Of a stretch of 64,000 bases of DNA, positions 1-8,219 are shown in pieces (position 1 is the stretch's first letter; every line of letters starts with the position of its first letter). The DNA comes from Rhodospirillaceae bacterium (GTDB taxonomy: Bacteria > Pseudomonadota > Alphaproteobacteria > Thalassobaculales > Thalassobaculaceae). The stretch lies in the NCBI GenBank assembly GCA_002708305.1, contig PANE01000041.1, positions 1-64,000 on the forward strand. The letters run 5' to 3'. The notes beneath the pieces are model-generated. The model saw only the letters and a list, made by a program, of their open reading frames with translations, was not told the DNA's origin and made no database searches. The position numbers and the translations under genes were made by a program.

Positions 1-67
1 TCGTGAAAACCCTCAGCGCCAATGGTACTGCGTCTTAAGGCGTGGGAGAGTAGGTCGCTGCCAGGCC
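1..67 (+). rRNA. rrf: 5S ribosomal RNA, 3' part only
   Basis: The first 67 bases match the conserved 3' half of bacterial 5S rRNA. The run GATGGTACTGCGTCTTAAGG-type core (here AATGGTACTGCGTCTTAAGG) is followed by GTGGGAGAGTAGGTCGCTGC and the closing CCAGGCC. The 5' half lies outside the window. It is followed 81 bases later by tRNA-fMet, the usual order at the end of an alphaproteobacterial rRNA operon. Confidence 0.93.
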
Positions 68-148
68 AGATGAGCGAATGGTACATACTTTAAAAAGTTG
101 TCACCTCAAACCATGGAAAACTTACGAATATAGAGCCGCAGATATTAA

Positions 149-225
<77 letters not shown>

Positions 226-238
226 ATAATAAAATACA

Positions 239-270
239 AAAAGCCGCCCGTAAAAAGGCGGCTTTAATTA
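239..270 (+). terminator. Intrinsic terminator of the rRNA/tRNA-fMet unit
   Basis: A perfect 9-bp stem, AAAGCCGCC (240-248) with GGCGGCTTT (257-265), has an 8-base loop. It starts 15 bases after the tRNA CCA end and is followed by an AT-rich tail. The T run is short but the stem is GC-rich. Confidence 0.8.
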
Positions 271-303
271 TATTAGTTGAGGAGTATAAAAAAGGAGAAA
301 ATT

Positions 304-975
304 ATGGCAATAAAGTTATGGGGGCGACCTACATCGGCGAGAACGCAAAAGGTTATGCTGGCATTGGCCGAATTAAATTTGGAATATGAATATATATTAG
401 CAAGCGCCACAATGGGACGAAAAGGGTCAGTTGCTAAAGGTGGTCAGCCATTTGGAGTTGTCGATACACCAGAGTATATTTTGATGAACCCAACCAAAAC
501 TATACCTACGATCTGTGATGATGGTTACGTTTTGTGGGAGTCAAATGCCATAGTTCAGTATTTAGGCATGCATTACAACCCACATCTATTTTATAGAAAT
601 GATATTCTTCTTTGCAATTCGGCTTTGCGCTGGATGATGTGGGAGAATAATCGTTTAATAGGACCAATGCATGATATTGTAGAGCAACGTTTCAGGGTTC
701 CGGCGGCTGATAAGAATCCACAATTAGAAAATGATGCCGTTCAAAAACTGAATCAGGAATTCGAGGTAATAGAAAATCAGTTAGAAAAAACCGAATTTAT
801 CGCCGGTAGTAGTTGGAGCATGGGGGATATCTCAATTTCTATCAGGTGTCATCGTTTCTTTCTATTGGATATTATAACGAAGCCGATGCCTCAATTGGCC
901 CGGTATTATGAAACACTAAAAGCACGCCCTTCCTTTAAAGTTATAGAAGACGAGACCCTCCACATAAGCGGCTAG
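304..975 (+). CDS. Glutathione S-transferase family protein
   Basis: A 223-residue protein with the two-domain layout of cytosolic glutathione S-transferases. The N-terminal thioredoxin-like half contains the cis-proline context KTIPTI (residues 65-70) and the glutathione-contact ESNAI (79-83). The C-terminal half is helical. Ser11 in GRPTSART is the probable thiol-activating residue, by analogy with the family. About 20 extra residues around 37-57 lengthen the first domain compared with short bacterial members. The start at 304 is chosen because AAGGAG lies just upstream; an in-frame upstream start at 277 lacks such a site. The gene follows the rRNA terminator closely. The substrate is unknown; detoxification or ring/thioether chemistry are family roles. 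Confidence 0.85.
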   Translation: MAIKLWGRPTSARTQKVMLALAELNLEYEYILASATMGRKGSVAKGGQPFGVVDTPEYILMNPTKTIPTICDDGYVLWESNAIVQYLGMHYNPHLFYRNDILLCNSALRWMMWENNRLIGPMHDIVEQRFRVPAADKNPQLENDAVQKLNQEFEVIENQLEKTEFIAGSSWSMGDISISIRCHRFFLLDIITKPMPQLARYYETLKARPSFKVIEDETLHISG

Positions 976-1289
976 AACGTGGGTATTTGATGTGTCAAAA
1001 CGAATGTGTTCTGCTAGAGCCGGTGAGAACCTTCCAAATCAGTTTGTTTCCCTTTTAGGCTATTTAAGGGGATCCAAGATGTAGCAGATAACTGATAAAC
1101 GCCAATATTATATGTAATACACTTGTGGTCTGAAATCACCCCACCTAAGGTTTAGGCACAATGTGGAGGGGCTGTTTCAATTGGATGAAAGCACAATGTT
1201 ATAGAAAGCTTTCGTTAATAATAGGTAGCTCTGGGTATTAAGCCATTAGAAGTTTGAGCCCGCTTGGCGTTTCAATGAGGAGGTTATTT
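976..1289. other. Intergenic region, 314 bases, no gene seen
   Basis: No plausible coding frame, tRNA or known riboswitch is recognised here. An imperfect inverted repeat lies at about 1139-1171 (CCCCAC against GTGGAGGGG, with CCTAA/TTAGG nested inside), with no T run after it. The last bases hold AGGAGG, the ribosome binding site of the next gene. The promoter of the transporter operon is expected here but I could not place it. Confidence 0.5.
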
Positions 1290-2894
1290 ATGAAAGTTAA
1301 GTTATTTAAAGCCCTTGCTTTTGCAATGGTTTCGGCAAGTGTTTTTGGTATTGTGTCGACATCAGCGTTGGCTGAAAAATCGGGAGGAATAATGAAGTTC
1401 TACCATAGAGGGACTCCTCCTAGTGGATCGATACATGAGGAAGCAACGAGCTCAACGGTCGTTCCATATATGAGTGTATTCAATAACCTTGTAATGTTTG
1501 ACCAAGCAAAACCAGTGAATAGTGCGGAAACTATAGTACCGGACTTAGCAAAAAGCTGGGCATGGGGTGGTGACAAAACTAAAGTAACATTTAGTCTTAG
1601 AAAAGGCGTGAAATTCCACGATGGTAAACCCTTTACAGCTAAAGACGTGGTTTGCACATGGAACCTAATTTTAGGAAAGTCCAAGGCTAAGCTGAGGAAA
1701 AACCCTAGAAAGTCATGGTATAAAAACTTAGCAAGCGTTGAGGCTAATGGCGATTATGAAGTAACCTTTAACCTCAAGAGAAGACAGCCTGCCTTCCTTA
1801 TGTTGTTGGCCAGCGGCTACTCGCCAGTTTACCCATGCCATGTTCCTCCGAAAAAGATGAGAACCAAGCCAATAGGCACGGGCCCATTTAAATTCGTTAG
1901 TTTAAAGCAAAATGAGCATGTTAAATTTACTAAGAATAAAAACTATTGGAAGAAGGGGCGACCACTTCTTGATGGGCACGAATGGACAATCATAAAAAGC
2001 CGTTCAACCCGCGTTTTAGGATTTATTGCCGGTAAATTTGATATGAGCTTTGCTGGGGATATAAGTATCCCTATTTATAAAGATTTGATCAAACAGGCTC
2101 CGCATGCGATTTGTGAAAAGCACGCTACTAATGTTTCAACAAATCTAATCGTTAACCAGTTCAAGCCACCATTCGATAATGCAAAAATAAGAAAAGCAAT
2201 GGTTTTGACTATTGACCGAGCATCCTTTAACAAAATTCTTGGTCATGGCGAATTCATAATGAGTGGTGCCATGCTTCCCCCTCCACATGGAGTTTGGGGC
2301 ATGCCTCCTGAAGTTTTGAAAACTGTTGCTGGATATAACCCAGATGTTGCAGCAAATAGAGCTGAGGCGCAAAAATTAATGAAGAGTTTGGGCTATGGTC
2401 CTGATAATCGCCTTAAAGTAAAAGTAGCGACCCGGAACATTGCTATATACCGGGACCCTGCTGTTCTATTGATTGACCATCTCAAAGAGATTTTCATAGA
2501 TGCGGAATTAGATACAGTGGAGACCAGTAATTGGCATGCCAAAGTGGCCCGAAAAGATTATCAGGTTGGTCTTAATCTTACAGGAATTGGCGTTGATGAC
2601 CCTGATGCGATGTTCTATGAAAATTATGCCTGTGGTTCCCAGCGTAATTATACAGGATATTGTAAAGAGGAAATGATGGAACTCTTTGAGAAACAATCCA
2701 TGATGGATAATGGTCCGGAGCGTATGAAGTTAGTATACGAAATAGATAAGAAGCTTCAAGAGGATGCGGCGCGACCGATTATAGCGAATAATGTTCGATA
2801 TAATTGTTTTCAACCTTACGTCAAGAATTTCAAAACTCAAACTAATAGCCTTTATAATGGCTGGAGATTTGAAGATATCTATCTTGATAAGTAA
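1290..2894 (+). CDS. ABC transporter solute-binding protein, peptide/nickel family (SBP_bac_5)
   Basis: A 534-residue periplasmic binding protein of the DppA/OppA class. It starts with a signal peptide: basic MKVKLFK, a hydrophobic stretch, and an ALA cleavage site near residue 28. The mature part has family features such as VTFSLRKGVKFHDGKPFTA and GTGPFKF. The start at 1290 is preceded by a strong AGGAGG, while the more upstream TTG at 1254 is not. Two DppB/DppC-type permease genes follow, so the three form an importer operon. The real ligand cannot be read from sequence: this family binds di- and oligopeptides, nickel chelates, opines, sugars and other compounds. No ATPase genes follow. Confidence 0.92.
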   Translation: MKVKLFKALAFAMVSASVFGIVSTSALAEKSGGIMKFYHRGTPPSGSIHEEATSSTVVPYMSVFNNLVMFDQAKPVNSAETIVPDLAKSWAWGGDKTKVTFSLRKGVKFHDGKPFTAKDVVCTWNLILGKSKAKLRKNPRKSWYKNLASVEANGDYEVTFNLKRRQPAFLMLLASGYSPVYPCHVPPKKMRTKPIGTGPFKFVSLKQNEHVKFTKNKNYWKKGRPLLDGHEWTIIKSRSTRVLGFIAGKFDMSFAGDISIPIYKDLIKQAPHAICEKHATNVSTNLIVNQFKPPFDNAKIRKAMVLTIDRASFNKILGHGEFIMSGAMLPPPHGVWGMPPEVLKTVAGYNPDVAANRAEAQKLMKSLGYGPDNRLKVKVATRNIAIYRDPAVLLIDHLKEIFIDAELDTVETSNWHAKVARKDYQVGLNLTGIGVDDPDAMFYENYACGSQRNYTGYCKEEMMELFEKQSMMDNGPERMKLVYEIDKKLQEDAARPIIANNVRYNCFQPYVKNFKTQTNSLYNGWRFEDIYLDK

Positions 2895-2906
2895 AATATA
2901 AAGACT

Positions 2907-2937
2907 GCCAAATCGGTACTATTAGTATCGATTTGGC
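2907..2937 (+). terminator. Strong hairpin between binding-protein and permease genes
   Basis: GCCAAATCGGTAC pairs with GTATCGATTTGGC over 13 bp (one G-U) around a 5-base loop, beginning 12 bases after the binding-protein stop. No long T run follows, so it may act as an attenuator or as a 3' mRNA stabiliser that leaves more binding-protein message than permease message. That role is inferred from similar transporter operons. Confidence 0.6.
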
Positions 2938-2989
2938 TCTTCAAATATTCTCAACTCGTTAACTAAATGTAACGCTTATAAGGAGGATA

Positions 2990-3940
2990 GTGTTGTATAG
3001 CTATCTTATTCAAAGATTCTTATTGATGTTTCTTACCCTACTAGGAATGTCTATTATCATCTTTGTTCTCTTGCGATTAGTCCCAGGTAATATTGTTGAT
3101 ATCATGTTTGATTCTGCAGGTTTTGTAGACCCTGCTGAGAAGGCGACGATAGAAAAAGAATTAGGCCTCGATCTGCCAATTTATCAACAGTATTATCATT
3201 GGATAGCCGGCCTAGTATCTTTTGATCTTGGTTATTCTTTTGTGTCCGAGATGCCTGCAATAGATGAAATAGGGCCACGCATTCCTATTACTGCTAAACT
3301 AGCGGGGCTTTCATTGTTCTTTTCCATTTTATTTGGATTGCCCTTGGGCGTCATTAGTGCGGTCAAGCAGAATACGGCGTTAGATTACATATTACGAGTT
3401 TTTAGTTTAAGCGGTCTATCTCTCCCATCGTTCTGGCTTGCTCTTTTAATTTTGATGGCTTGCGTTTCATATACGGGGTCTATTCCAATCTATACAGAGG
3501 CTCCGGAAACATTATGGGATGAGCTCCTGCTTTATCTTTTGCCTTCTGCGGCGGTTGGGTTCAGAGCTTCGGCACTAATAATGCGTTTAACCCGCTCATC
3601 TATGCTTGAAGTTATGAGGCAGGATTATATCAGAACGGCAATGTCAAAAGGAGCTTCGGATAATGCAATAAATTATAAACATGCCCTTCGAAATGCTGTT
3701 TTGCCAGTAACTACTATTATCGGTATTGAGGCAGCTTTTTTAATCGGTGGATTAATAATAACAGAGACAGTTTTCAACATTCCAGGGGTAGCGCATTTCC
3801 TGGTGGAAGCTATTCTAATGCGTGATTATCCGATAGTTCAAAGTTTAGTTATGTTTATCGCTATTATTGTTGTCGTAATAAATTTCCTAACTGATCTGGC
3901 CTATGCTGCATTAGATCCTCGCATCAAATATTCGGATTAG
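2990..3940 (+). CDS. ABC transporter permease, DppB/OppB family
   Basis: A 316-residue integral membrane protein with an N-terminal membrane segment followed by the BPD_transp_1 domain. The cytoplasmic EAA-like loop that docks the ATPase is seen as YIRTAMSKGAS followed by ALRNAVLPV, near residues 218-245. It forms the inner-membrane channel with the next gene. AAGGAGGA lies only about 3 bases before the GTG at 2990, so the TTG at 2993 has better spacing and may be the real start. It is separated from the binding-protein gene by a 95-base gap holding a strong hairpin, and from the second permease by 8 bases. The substrate is unknown. Confidence 0.9.
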   Translation: MLYSYLIQRFLLMFLTLLGMSIIIFVLLRLVPGNIVDIMFDSAGFVDPAEKATIEKELGLDLPIYQQYYHWIAGLVSFDLGYSFVSEMPAIDEIGPRIPITAKLAGLSLFFSILFGLPLGVISAVKQNTALDYILRVFSLSGLSLPSFWLALLILMACVSYTGSIPIYTEAPETLWDELLLYLLPSAAVGFRASALIMRLTRSSMLEVMRQDYIRTAMSKGASDNAINYKHALRNAVLPVTTIIGIEAAFLIGGLIITETVFNIPGVAHFLVEAILMRDYPIVQSLVMFIAIIVVVINFLTDLAYAALDPRIKYSD

Positions 3941-3948
3941 GATTTCAA

Positions 3949-4842
3949 ATGTCTTCTACAAAAAATAAAGCAGAAACAATCTCAAATAGAGTAATGCAAC
4001 GTTCAACTTGGTATAAATTTAAGCGTTTGTGCCGGCAATACCCTCTTGGCGCCATAGGTTCTTTTATAGTTTTTATAGTTGTATTCGCTGCGATCTTTGC
4101 TGATTTTGTGGCACCTTACGATCCGACATCCACTAGTGCAAAAATGTCTTTGTCTCCACCTGGCTCAGCCATGTTATTTGGTGGTGATATGATGGGTAGA
4201 GATGTTCTCAGTCGCATTATTCATGGGGCCAGAATTTCTTTAGCTGTTGGAATAGGGTCAACAATTTTAGGTGGTGTTCTTGGAACCATCATTGGTTTGA
4301 TGTGCGGATATTGGATGGGATTATTTGATCTTCTTATTCAACGTCTTATCGATATGATGCAGGCTTTGCCTTTGCTGGTAATGGCTTTGGTTATGGCGGC
4401 GTCACTTGGTCCATCTCTGGAGAATACTATCATAGCCATTTCGATACCTTTAGTTCCGCAAGTTGCTCGTGTGATTAGGTCAAATGTGTTATCCCTGCGA
4501 GAATTACCGTTTGTTGAAGCTGCCCGTGCCGTAGGCATGAGTGATCGGAGGATTATATTTAGACATATACTCCCCAACACGCTAGCACCTCTCATTGTGT
4601 TAGGCACGGCCCAACTTGGATCTGCCATATTGACGGAGGCATCATTATCCTTTTTAGGTTTGGGGGTTCCTGAGCCATATCCCTCATGGGGACGAATGCT
4701 CTCAGAGTCGGCAGCGGAATATGTGCGTGTAGCCCCATGGCTTGTGATCTTTCCTGGTATAGCCATTAGTGCTGCAGTTTTCGGTGCCAATTTGATGGGA
4801 GATGCAGTCAGAGACTTTTTAGACCCAAGAAATCAAGGTTAA
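3949..4842 (+). CDS. ABC transporter permease, DppC/OppC family
   Basis: A 297-residue permease with the extended N-terminal region typical of DppC (a first membrane segment near residues 30-52, then a periplasmic stretch with YDPTS). It is followed by the BPD_transp_1 domain. The ATPase-contact loop reads FVEAARAVGMSD then HILPNTLAPLIV. It lies 8 bases after the DppB-type gene, so the two are surely co-transcribed and form a heterodimeric channel. The next gene is on the opposite strand, so no DppD/DppF ATPase is encoded in this operon. The complex must borrow an ATPase from elsewhere or the operon is incomplete. Confidence 0.9.
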   Translation: MSSTKNKAETISNRVMQRSTWYKFKRLCRQYPLGAIGSFIVFIVVFAAIFADFVAPYDPTSTSAKMSLSPPGSAMLFGGDMMGRDVLSRIIHGARISLAVGIGSTILGGVLGTIIGLMCGYWMGLFDLLIQRLIDMMQALPLLVMALVMAASLGPSLENTIIAISIPLVPQVARVIRSNVLSLRELPFVEAARAVGMSDRRIIFRHILPNTLAPLIVLGTAQLGSAILTEASLSFLGLGVPEPYPSWGRMLSESAAEYVRVAPWLVIFPGIAISAAVFGANLMGDAVRDFLDPRNQG

Positions 4843-4919
4843 TGGTGTTTCATTAAGTTCTTGAGGTGAATATTCTGCTATATCTCAAAACCAGTATTAT
4901 ATGTCTCTAAGTAAAACTG

Positions 4920-6779
4920 TTATTCGTCAAAAATATATGGCTTGAGCGTTTTCTGTGCTTCTTCTCGGTGTTCGTGCCATTTTTGCGCCCCTCCATAATA
5001 GGCCAAACTGCCTGGTTCTCCCTCCCCATGACCATTATAATAAGAAATGCAATCCCGTAATGGCCTTGTTTTTATATCTGCTATTTTACAGTGTTCTGCG
5101 TATTCATTCTCGGCTTTGGTTTCGACGTCTACTTTGGTTGCGCCTCTTTCTCTTAATGTTTTTAGCATCCAAATCACATAGTCTGAATGCGACTCAATTA
5201 TCCGTGTAAAGTTGAATTGACCACCTCCGCCTTGCGGCCCTGAGATAATAAATAAGTTTGGGAAGCCTTTACTATGGAGACCAAGGAATGTTTTGGTGCC
5301 TTCAGTTGCCCATTTTTCTTTTAGAGTTTGTCCATTTTCTCCCGTAATCATATTGAAGGTTGAGGTCGCCATCCATTGAAAACCAGTAGCATAAATTAAA
5401 ACATCTACTGGATATTCCGTACTACTATGGACTACCCCATTTTCATTTATTTCTGTTACACCCAAAGGTGCTGTGTCTATGAGAGTGACATTGGGTTTGT
5501 TAAACGAAGGCAGAAACTCATCATGAAATGTGGGGCGTTTGCAACCGTAAGGGTAGTATGGTTTTAATGCCGTGGCTGTTTCTGGGTCCTCTACAATAGA
5601 ATCAACTCTTGCACGTATTTGTTCCATAATTCGAAAATTAGTATTTAGCTGTTTTTGGATGAGTTCTTGTTGTGAAAGTTCTTTAGTGTGTCGTTTCCGG
5701 TCTTTCAAATAGTCAACTTTTCCAGAGAGATATTCGTCATTACCTTTTAAGGCAGTTCGCCCAGAAGATATTTTTGCAAGACGTTCGCGCCTAGCAACAG
5801 CCCAGCCAGGTTCGTTTTTCCATTGTTCTATTTCTTCAGGAGTTGTTTCGCGTTGATCACGAACATCGATCGATGAGGGTGTTCTCTGAAAAACAAAAAG
5901 ATTGTTAACAATTTTGGCTATTTCTGGAATAACTTGGACTGCTGTTGCCCCAGTTCCAATAATACCGACTCGCTTTTTTGTTAAGTCTATATTGTAGTCC
6001 CATCGAGAGGTGTGAAATGCCTGTCCAGAAAACTTTTCCATCCCTTTAATTCGTGCTAGTTTAGGGGTAGTCAAAATCCCATTCGCCAATATAACATACC
6101 GTGCACGCATATTGTCTCCACGGTTTGTTCTTACTACCCAGCGCTGATCAGTTTGATCCCAATTGGTTGATTCAACTGTTGTATGAAATAAGCATTGCTC
6201 GTAAAAACCGAACTTTTCTGCTAGTTTTTGACAATATTCCATGATTTCAAAACCAGCGGCAAATTTCATTGTTGGAATGTAGTTCATTTCCTCCAATAAA
6301 GGCAGATAACTGTATGATTCAACATCGCAGGCTATACCGGGATAACGATTCCAGTACCATGTGCCCCCGACATCGCCGCCTTTTTCGCAAAACCGGACGT
6401 CGGTAAAGCCTTCTTTTTGGAGTTTTTGCCATAAAAGAAGGCCGGCAAAACCTGCGCCGACGACCAGTATTTCACACTCATCACTAAGTGTCTCTCTTTC
6501 TATTGGAGGGGCGGAGTATACATCTTCTAAATACTTGCTAAACGCTCCTTCCAATGCCATGTAATCTGCAGCTCCCCTGCGGTCTTCTTTAAATGCTCTA
6601 TATTTTTCTTGTTCAACTGCACTGAAAACAGTCCCTAAGGGAACAGGCGGTAATGATGTCAGTTTCTCATCTCTTATCGTTGAATAACCCTTGCCTGTGA
6701 TTTTATCATTAGCTTTTGCCGCTCTAGTGTTGAACGATTTTTTCCCAGTTTTCGGGTTTATTTGAATAGCTGAACTCAT
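4920..6779 (-). CDS. Flavin-containing Baeyer-Villiger-type monooxygenase
   Basis: A 619-residue FAD/NADPH monooxygenase. The FAD Rossmann motif GAGFAG is at 108-113, followed by GGTWYWNRYPG (138-148). The class B Baeyer-Villiger fingerprint FxGxxxHxxxW(D) is complete as F250 to W260, and the NADPH motif GTGATA follows at 275-280. Enzymes with this fingerprint insert oxygen next to a carbonyl to give esters or lactones; some oxidise heteroatoms instead. The roughly 100-residue N-terminal extension before the FAD motif resembles that of longer members such as hydroxyacetophenone monooxygenases. GAGG precedes the start. It is transcribed alone, convergent with the transporter and divergent from the parvulin gene. 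The substrate is unknown. Confidence 0.9.
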   Translation of the reverse strand: MSSAIQINPKTGKKSFNTRAAKANDKITGKGYSTIRDEKLTSLPPVPLGTVFSAVEQEKYRAFKEDRRGAADYMALEGAFSKYLEDVYSAPPIERETLSDECEILVVGAGFAGLLLWQKLQKEGFTDVRFCEKGGDVGGTWYWNRYPGIACDVESYSYLPLLEEMNYIPTMKFAAGFEIMEYCQKLAEKFGFYEQCLFHTTVESTNWDQTDQRWVVRTNRGDNMRARYVILANGILTTPKLARIKGMEKFSGQAFHTSRWDYNIDLTKKRVGIIGTGATAVQVIPEIAKIVNNLFVFQRTPSSIDVRDQRETTPEEIEQWKNEPGWAVARRERLAKISSGRTALKGNDEYLSGKVDYLKDRKRHTKELSQQELIQKQLNTNFRIMEQIRARVDSIVEDPETATALKPYYPYGCKRPTFHDEFLPSFNKPNVTLIDTAPLGVTEINENGVVHSSTEYPVDVLIYATGFQWMATSTFNMITGENGQTLKEKWATEGTKTFLGLHSKGFPNLFIISGPQGGGGQFNFTRIIESHSDYVIWMLKTLRERGATKVDVETKAENEYAEHCKIADIKTRPLRDCISYYNGHGEGEPGSLAYYGGAQKWHEHREEAQKTLKPYIFDE

Positions 6780-7019
6780 TTAATGCGAACCTCAATAGGA
6801 GAATATATAAAATATAGTAACATGATTAAAATTATACCAAACTAAGTATCTCTCATTTTTAATAAAAAGATTTTCTTATATTCAAAGGTCTATTAAAAGA
6901 AGTATCACAACATAAATATGACAAAGCCGAAAAATATTGTCAGAAATCTAAGTTGAAAATAAATGTAATATTTTAAGAAATCCGTTTAGACTCATTAGGA
7001 ATGAAAGACGAGAAACAAA

Positions 7020-7340
7020 ATGACAAATCAGGTAAATGCCTCACATATTTTATTAATGCACTCTGAATCAGAAAGATCATCCGCTACTCGAACGAAAACT
7101 GAAGCTGCAGATTTGATAAACAATATTAAAATGAAAATAGATGCGGGAGAGGAGTTTGGTGATTTAGCCGGAGAATACTCAGATTGTCCGTCATCTAATG
7201 ACGGTGGCTCATTGGGTTCTTTTGGAAGAGGGGCTATGGTGCCAGAGTTCGAAACCGCAGCATTTGCACTTGATGTTAATGGGATAAGCGATGTGGTCGA
7301 AACGTCATTTGGGTTTCACCTGATCAAGCGAACGGGATAA
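7020..7340 (+). CDS. Small parvulin-type peptidyl-prolyl isomerase (PpiC/rotamase)
   Basis: A 106-residue protein that is a bare rotamase domain. ASHILLMHSE at the N-terminus holds the conserved His, FGDLAGEYSDCPSS and GGSLGSFGRGAMVPEFE follow in the middle, and FGFHLIK near the C-terminus holds the second active-site His. There is no signal peptide or membrane anchor, so it resembles cytoplasmic E. coli PpiC rather than periplasmic SurA or PpiD. It would speed cis-trans isomerisation before proline. It stands alone, divergent from the monooxygenase across a 240-base AT-rich gap in which no other gene is seen. Confidence 0.92.
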   Translation: MTNQVNASHILLMHSESERSSATRTKTEAADLINNIKMKIDAGEEFGDLAGEYSDCPSSNDGGSLGSFGRGAMVPEFETAAFALDVNGISDVVETSFGFHLIKRTG

Positions 7341-7446
7341 TTTTAGTTAGAGCATTAGGCTAGGAAAAACAATTTGGTCTAATAAAAATTAAACTAGGCG
7401 TCATTGGGGCTTAGCTCTAGTAGAGAAATATATGAGGTAGTCTCAT

Positions 7447-8163
7447 TTGGTTGTATTTAGCGTGTTATTGAACTTAGTCATTATCTGTGTGGTGATGTTA
7501 TCAAATCCAATCGCTATTAACGCTGGCCAAAATAATAATCTATCATCTGCTTTAGTCAGTCTAGGTTGGCAAGAATTCACTTTTGAGAATAAAAGCCCTA
7601 ATAAGTATTCTACCTGTGGGTTGGGGTGTATCGAGGTCATTTCACAGTCTAGTGTTTCTATGCTTGGTCGTTCTATCCAAAAAAAATTAACTGCAAAGTC
7701 AGTTTTATCGTGGGAATGGAAAATCTTGCAGCCAGTTTTTTTATCAGACATCACTTTGAAAGGAAGTGACGACCGTAGTTTGGCTTTATACATAACATTT
7801 CCATTCGACCCTGAAACTGCCTCTTTCAGAGAAAAACTTTTGAGGCCTATGGTCGAATTAATTGAAGGGAAAAATGCTCCAGGCCGCATGTTATCATATA
7901 TTTGGACTGGATATGGAAAGGCTGATGAATTGTATAAAAGTCCTTTTTACGGTGGTGTAAATGTTATGATCGTAAAACGTAATTCGTCTGACCCACTAAA
8001 TAAATGGCAGAACGAGAGCGTGAATTTGGTCACTGATTACCAAAGGGCATTTGGCTCAAAGCCACACAAAATTTCAGAAATATTGATCGGGGCAGACACC
8101 GACGATCTATTGGGCTCAAGTATTGGGAGATTAAGAAATATAAATCTCTCTCAAAATAGGTAA
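7447..8163 (+). CDS. DUF3047-family exported protein
   Basis: A 238-residue protein with a hydrophobic N-terminus (residues 2-26) that fits a signal peptide or anchor. The mature part has the pattern I associate with DUF3047: LSWEWKI, then GSDDRSLALYITF and YIWTGYG. The function of this family is not known; it is generally exported. The start used is a TTG with GAGGTAG about 8 bases upstream; no ATG lies close enough to keep the hydrophobic leader. It lies about 100 bases after the parvulin gene on the same strand, and the next gene is convergent. Confidence 0.65.
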   Translation: MVVFSVLLNLVIICVVMLSNPIAINAGQNNNLSSALVSLGWQEFTFENKSPNKYSTCGLGCIEVISQSSVSMLGRSIQKKLTAKSVLSWEWKILQPVFLSDITLKGSDDRSLALYITFPFDPETASFREKLLRPMVELIEGKNAPGRMLSYIWTGYGKADELYKSPFYGGVNVMIVKRNSSDPLNKWQNESVNLVTDYQRAFGSKPHKISEILIGADTDDLLGSSIGRLRNINLSQNR

Positions 8164-8219
8164 AAATTATTATCTCAGTTCTAAGCTCTAATAACTAATG
8201 GTATTCGTTCTAGCAGTCT

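Noticed and set aside
1181-1194. A 14-base match with 63428-63441 (TTGGATGAAAGCAC)
   Set aside because: A match of this length is expected by chance in 64 kb and the flanks do not align.
4338-4790. Open frame of 150 residues on the minus strand opposite the DppC-type permease
   Set aside because: It is a shadow of a well-supported gene and has no domain or ribosome site.
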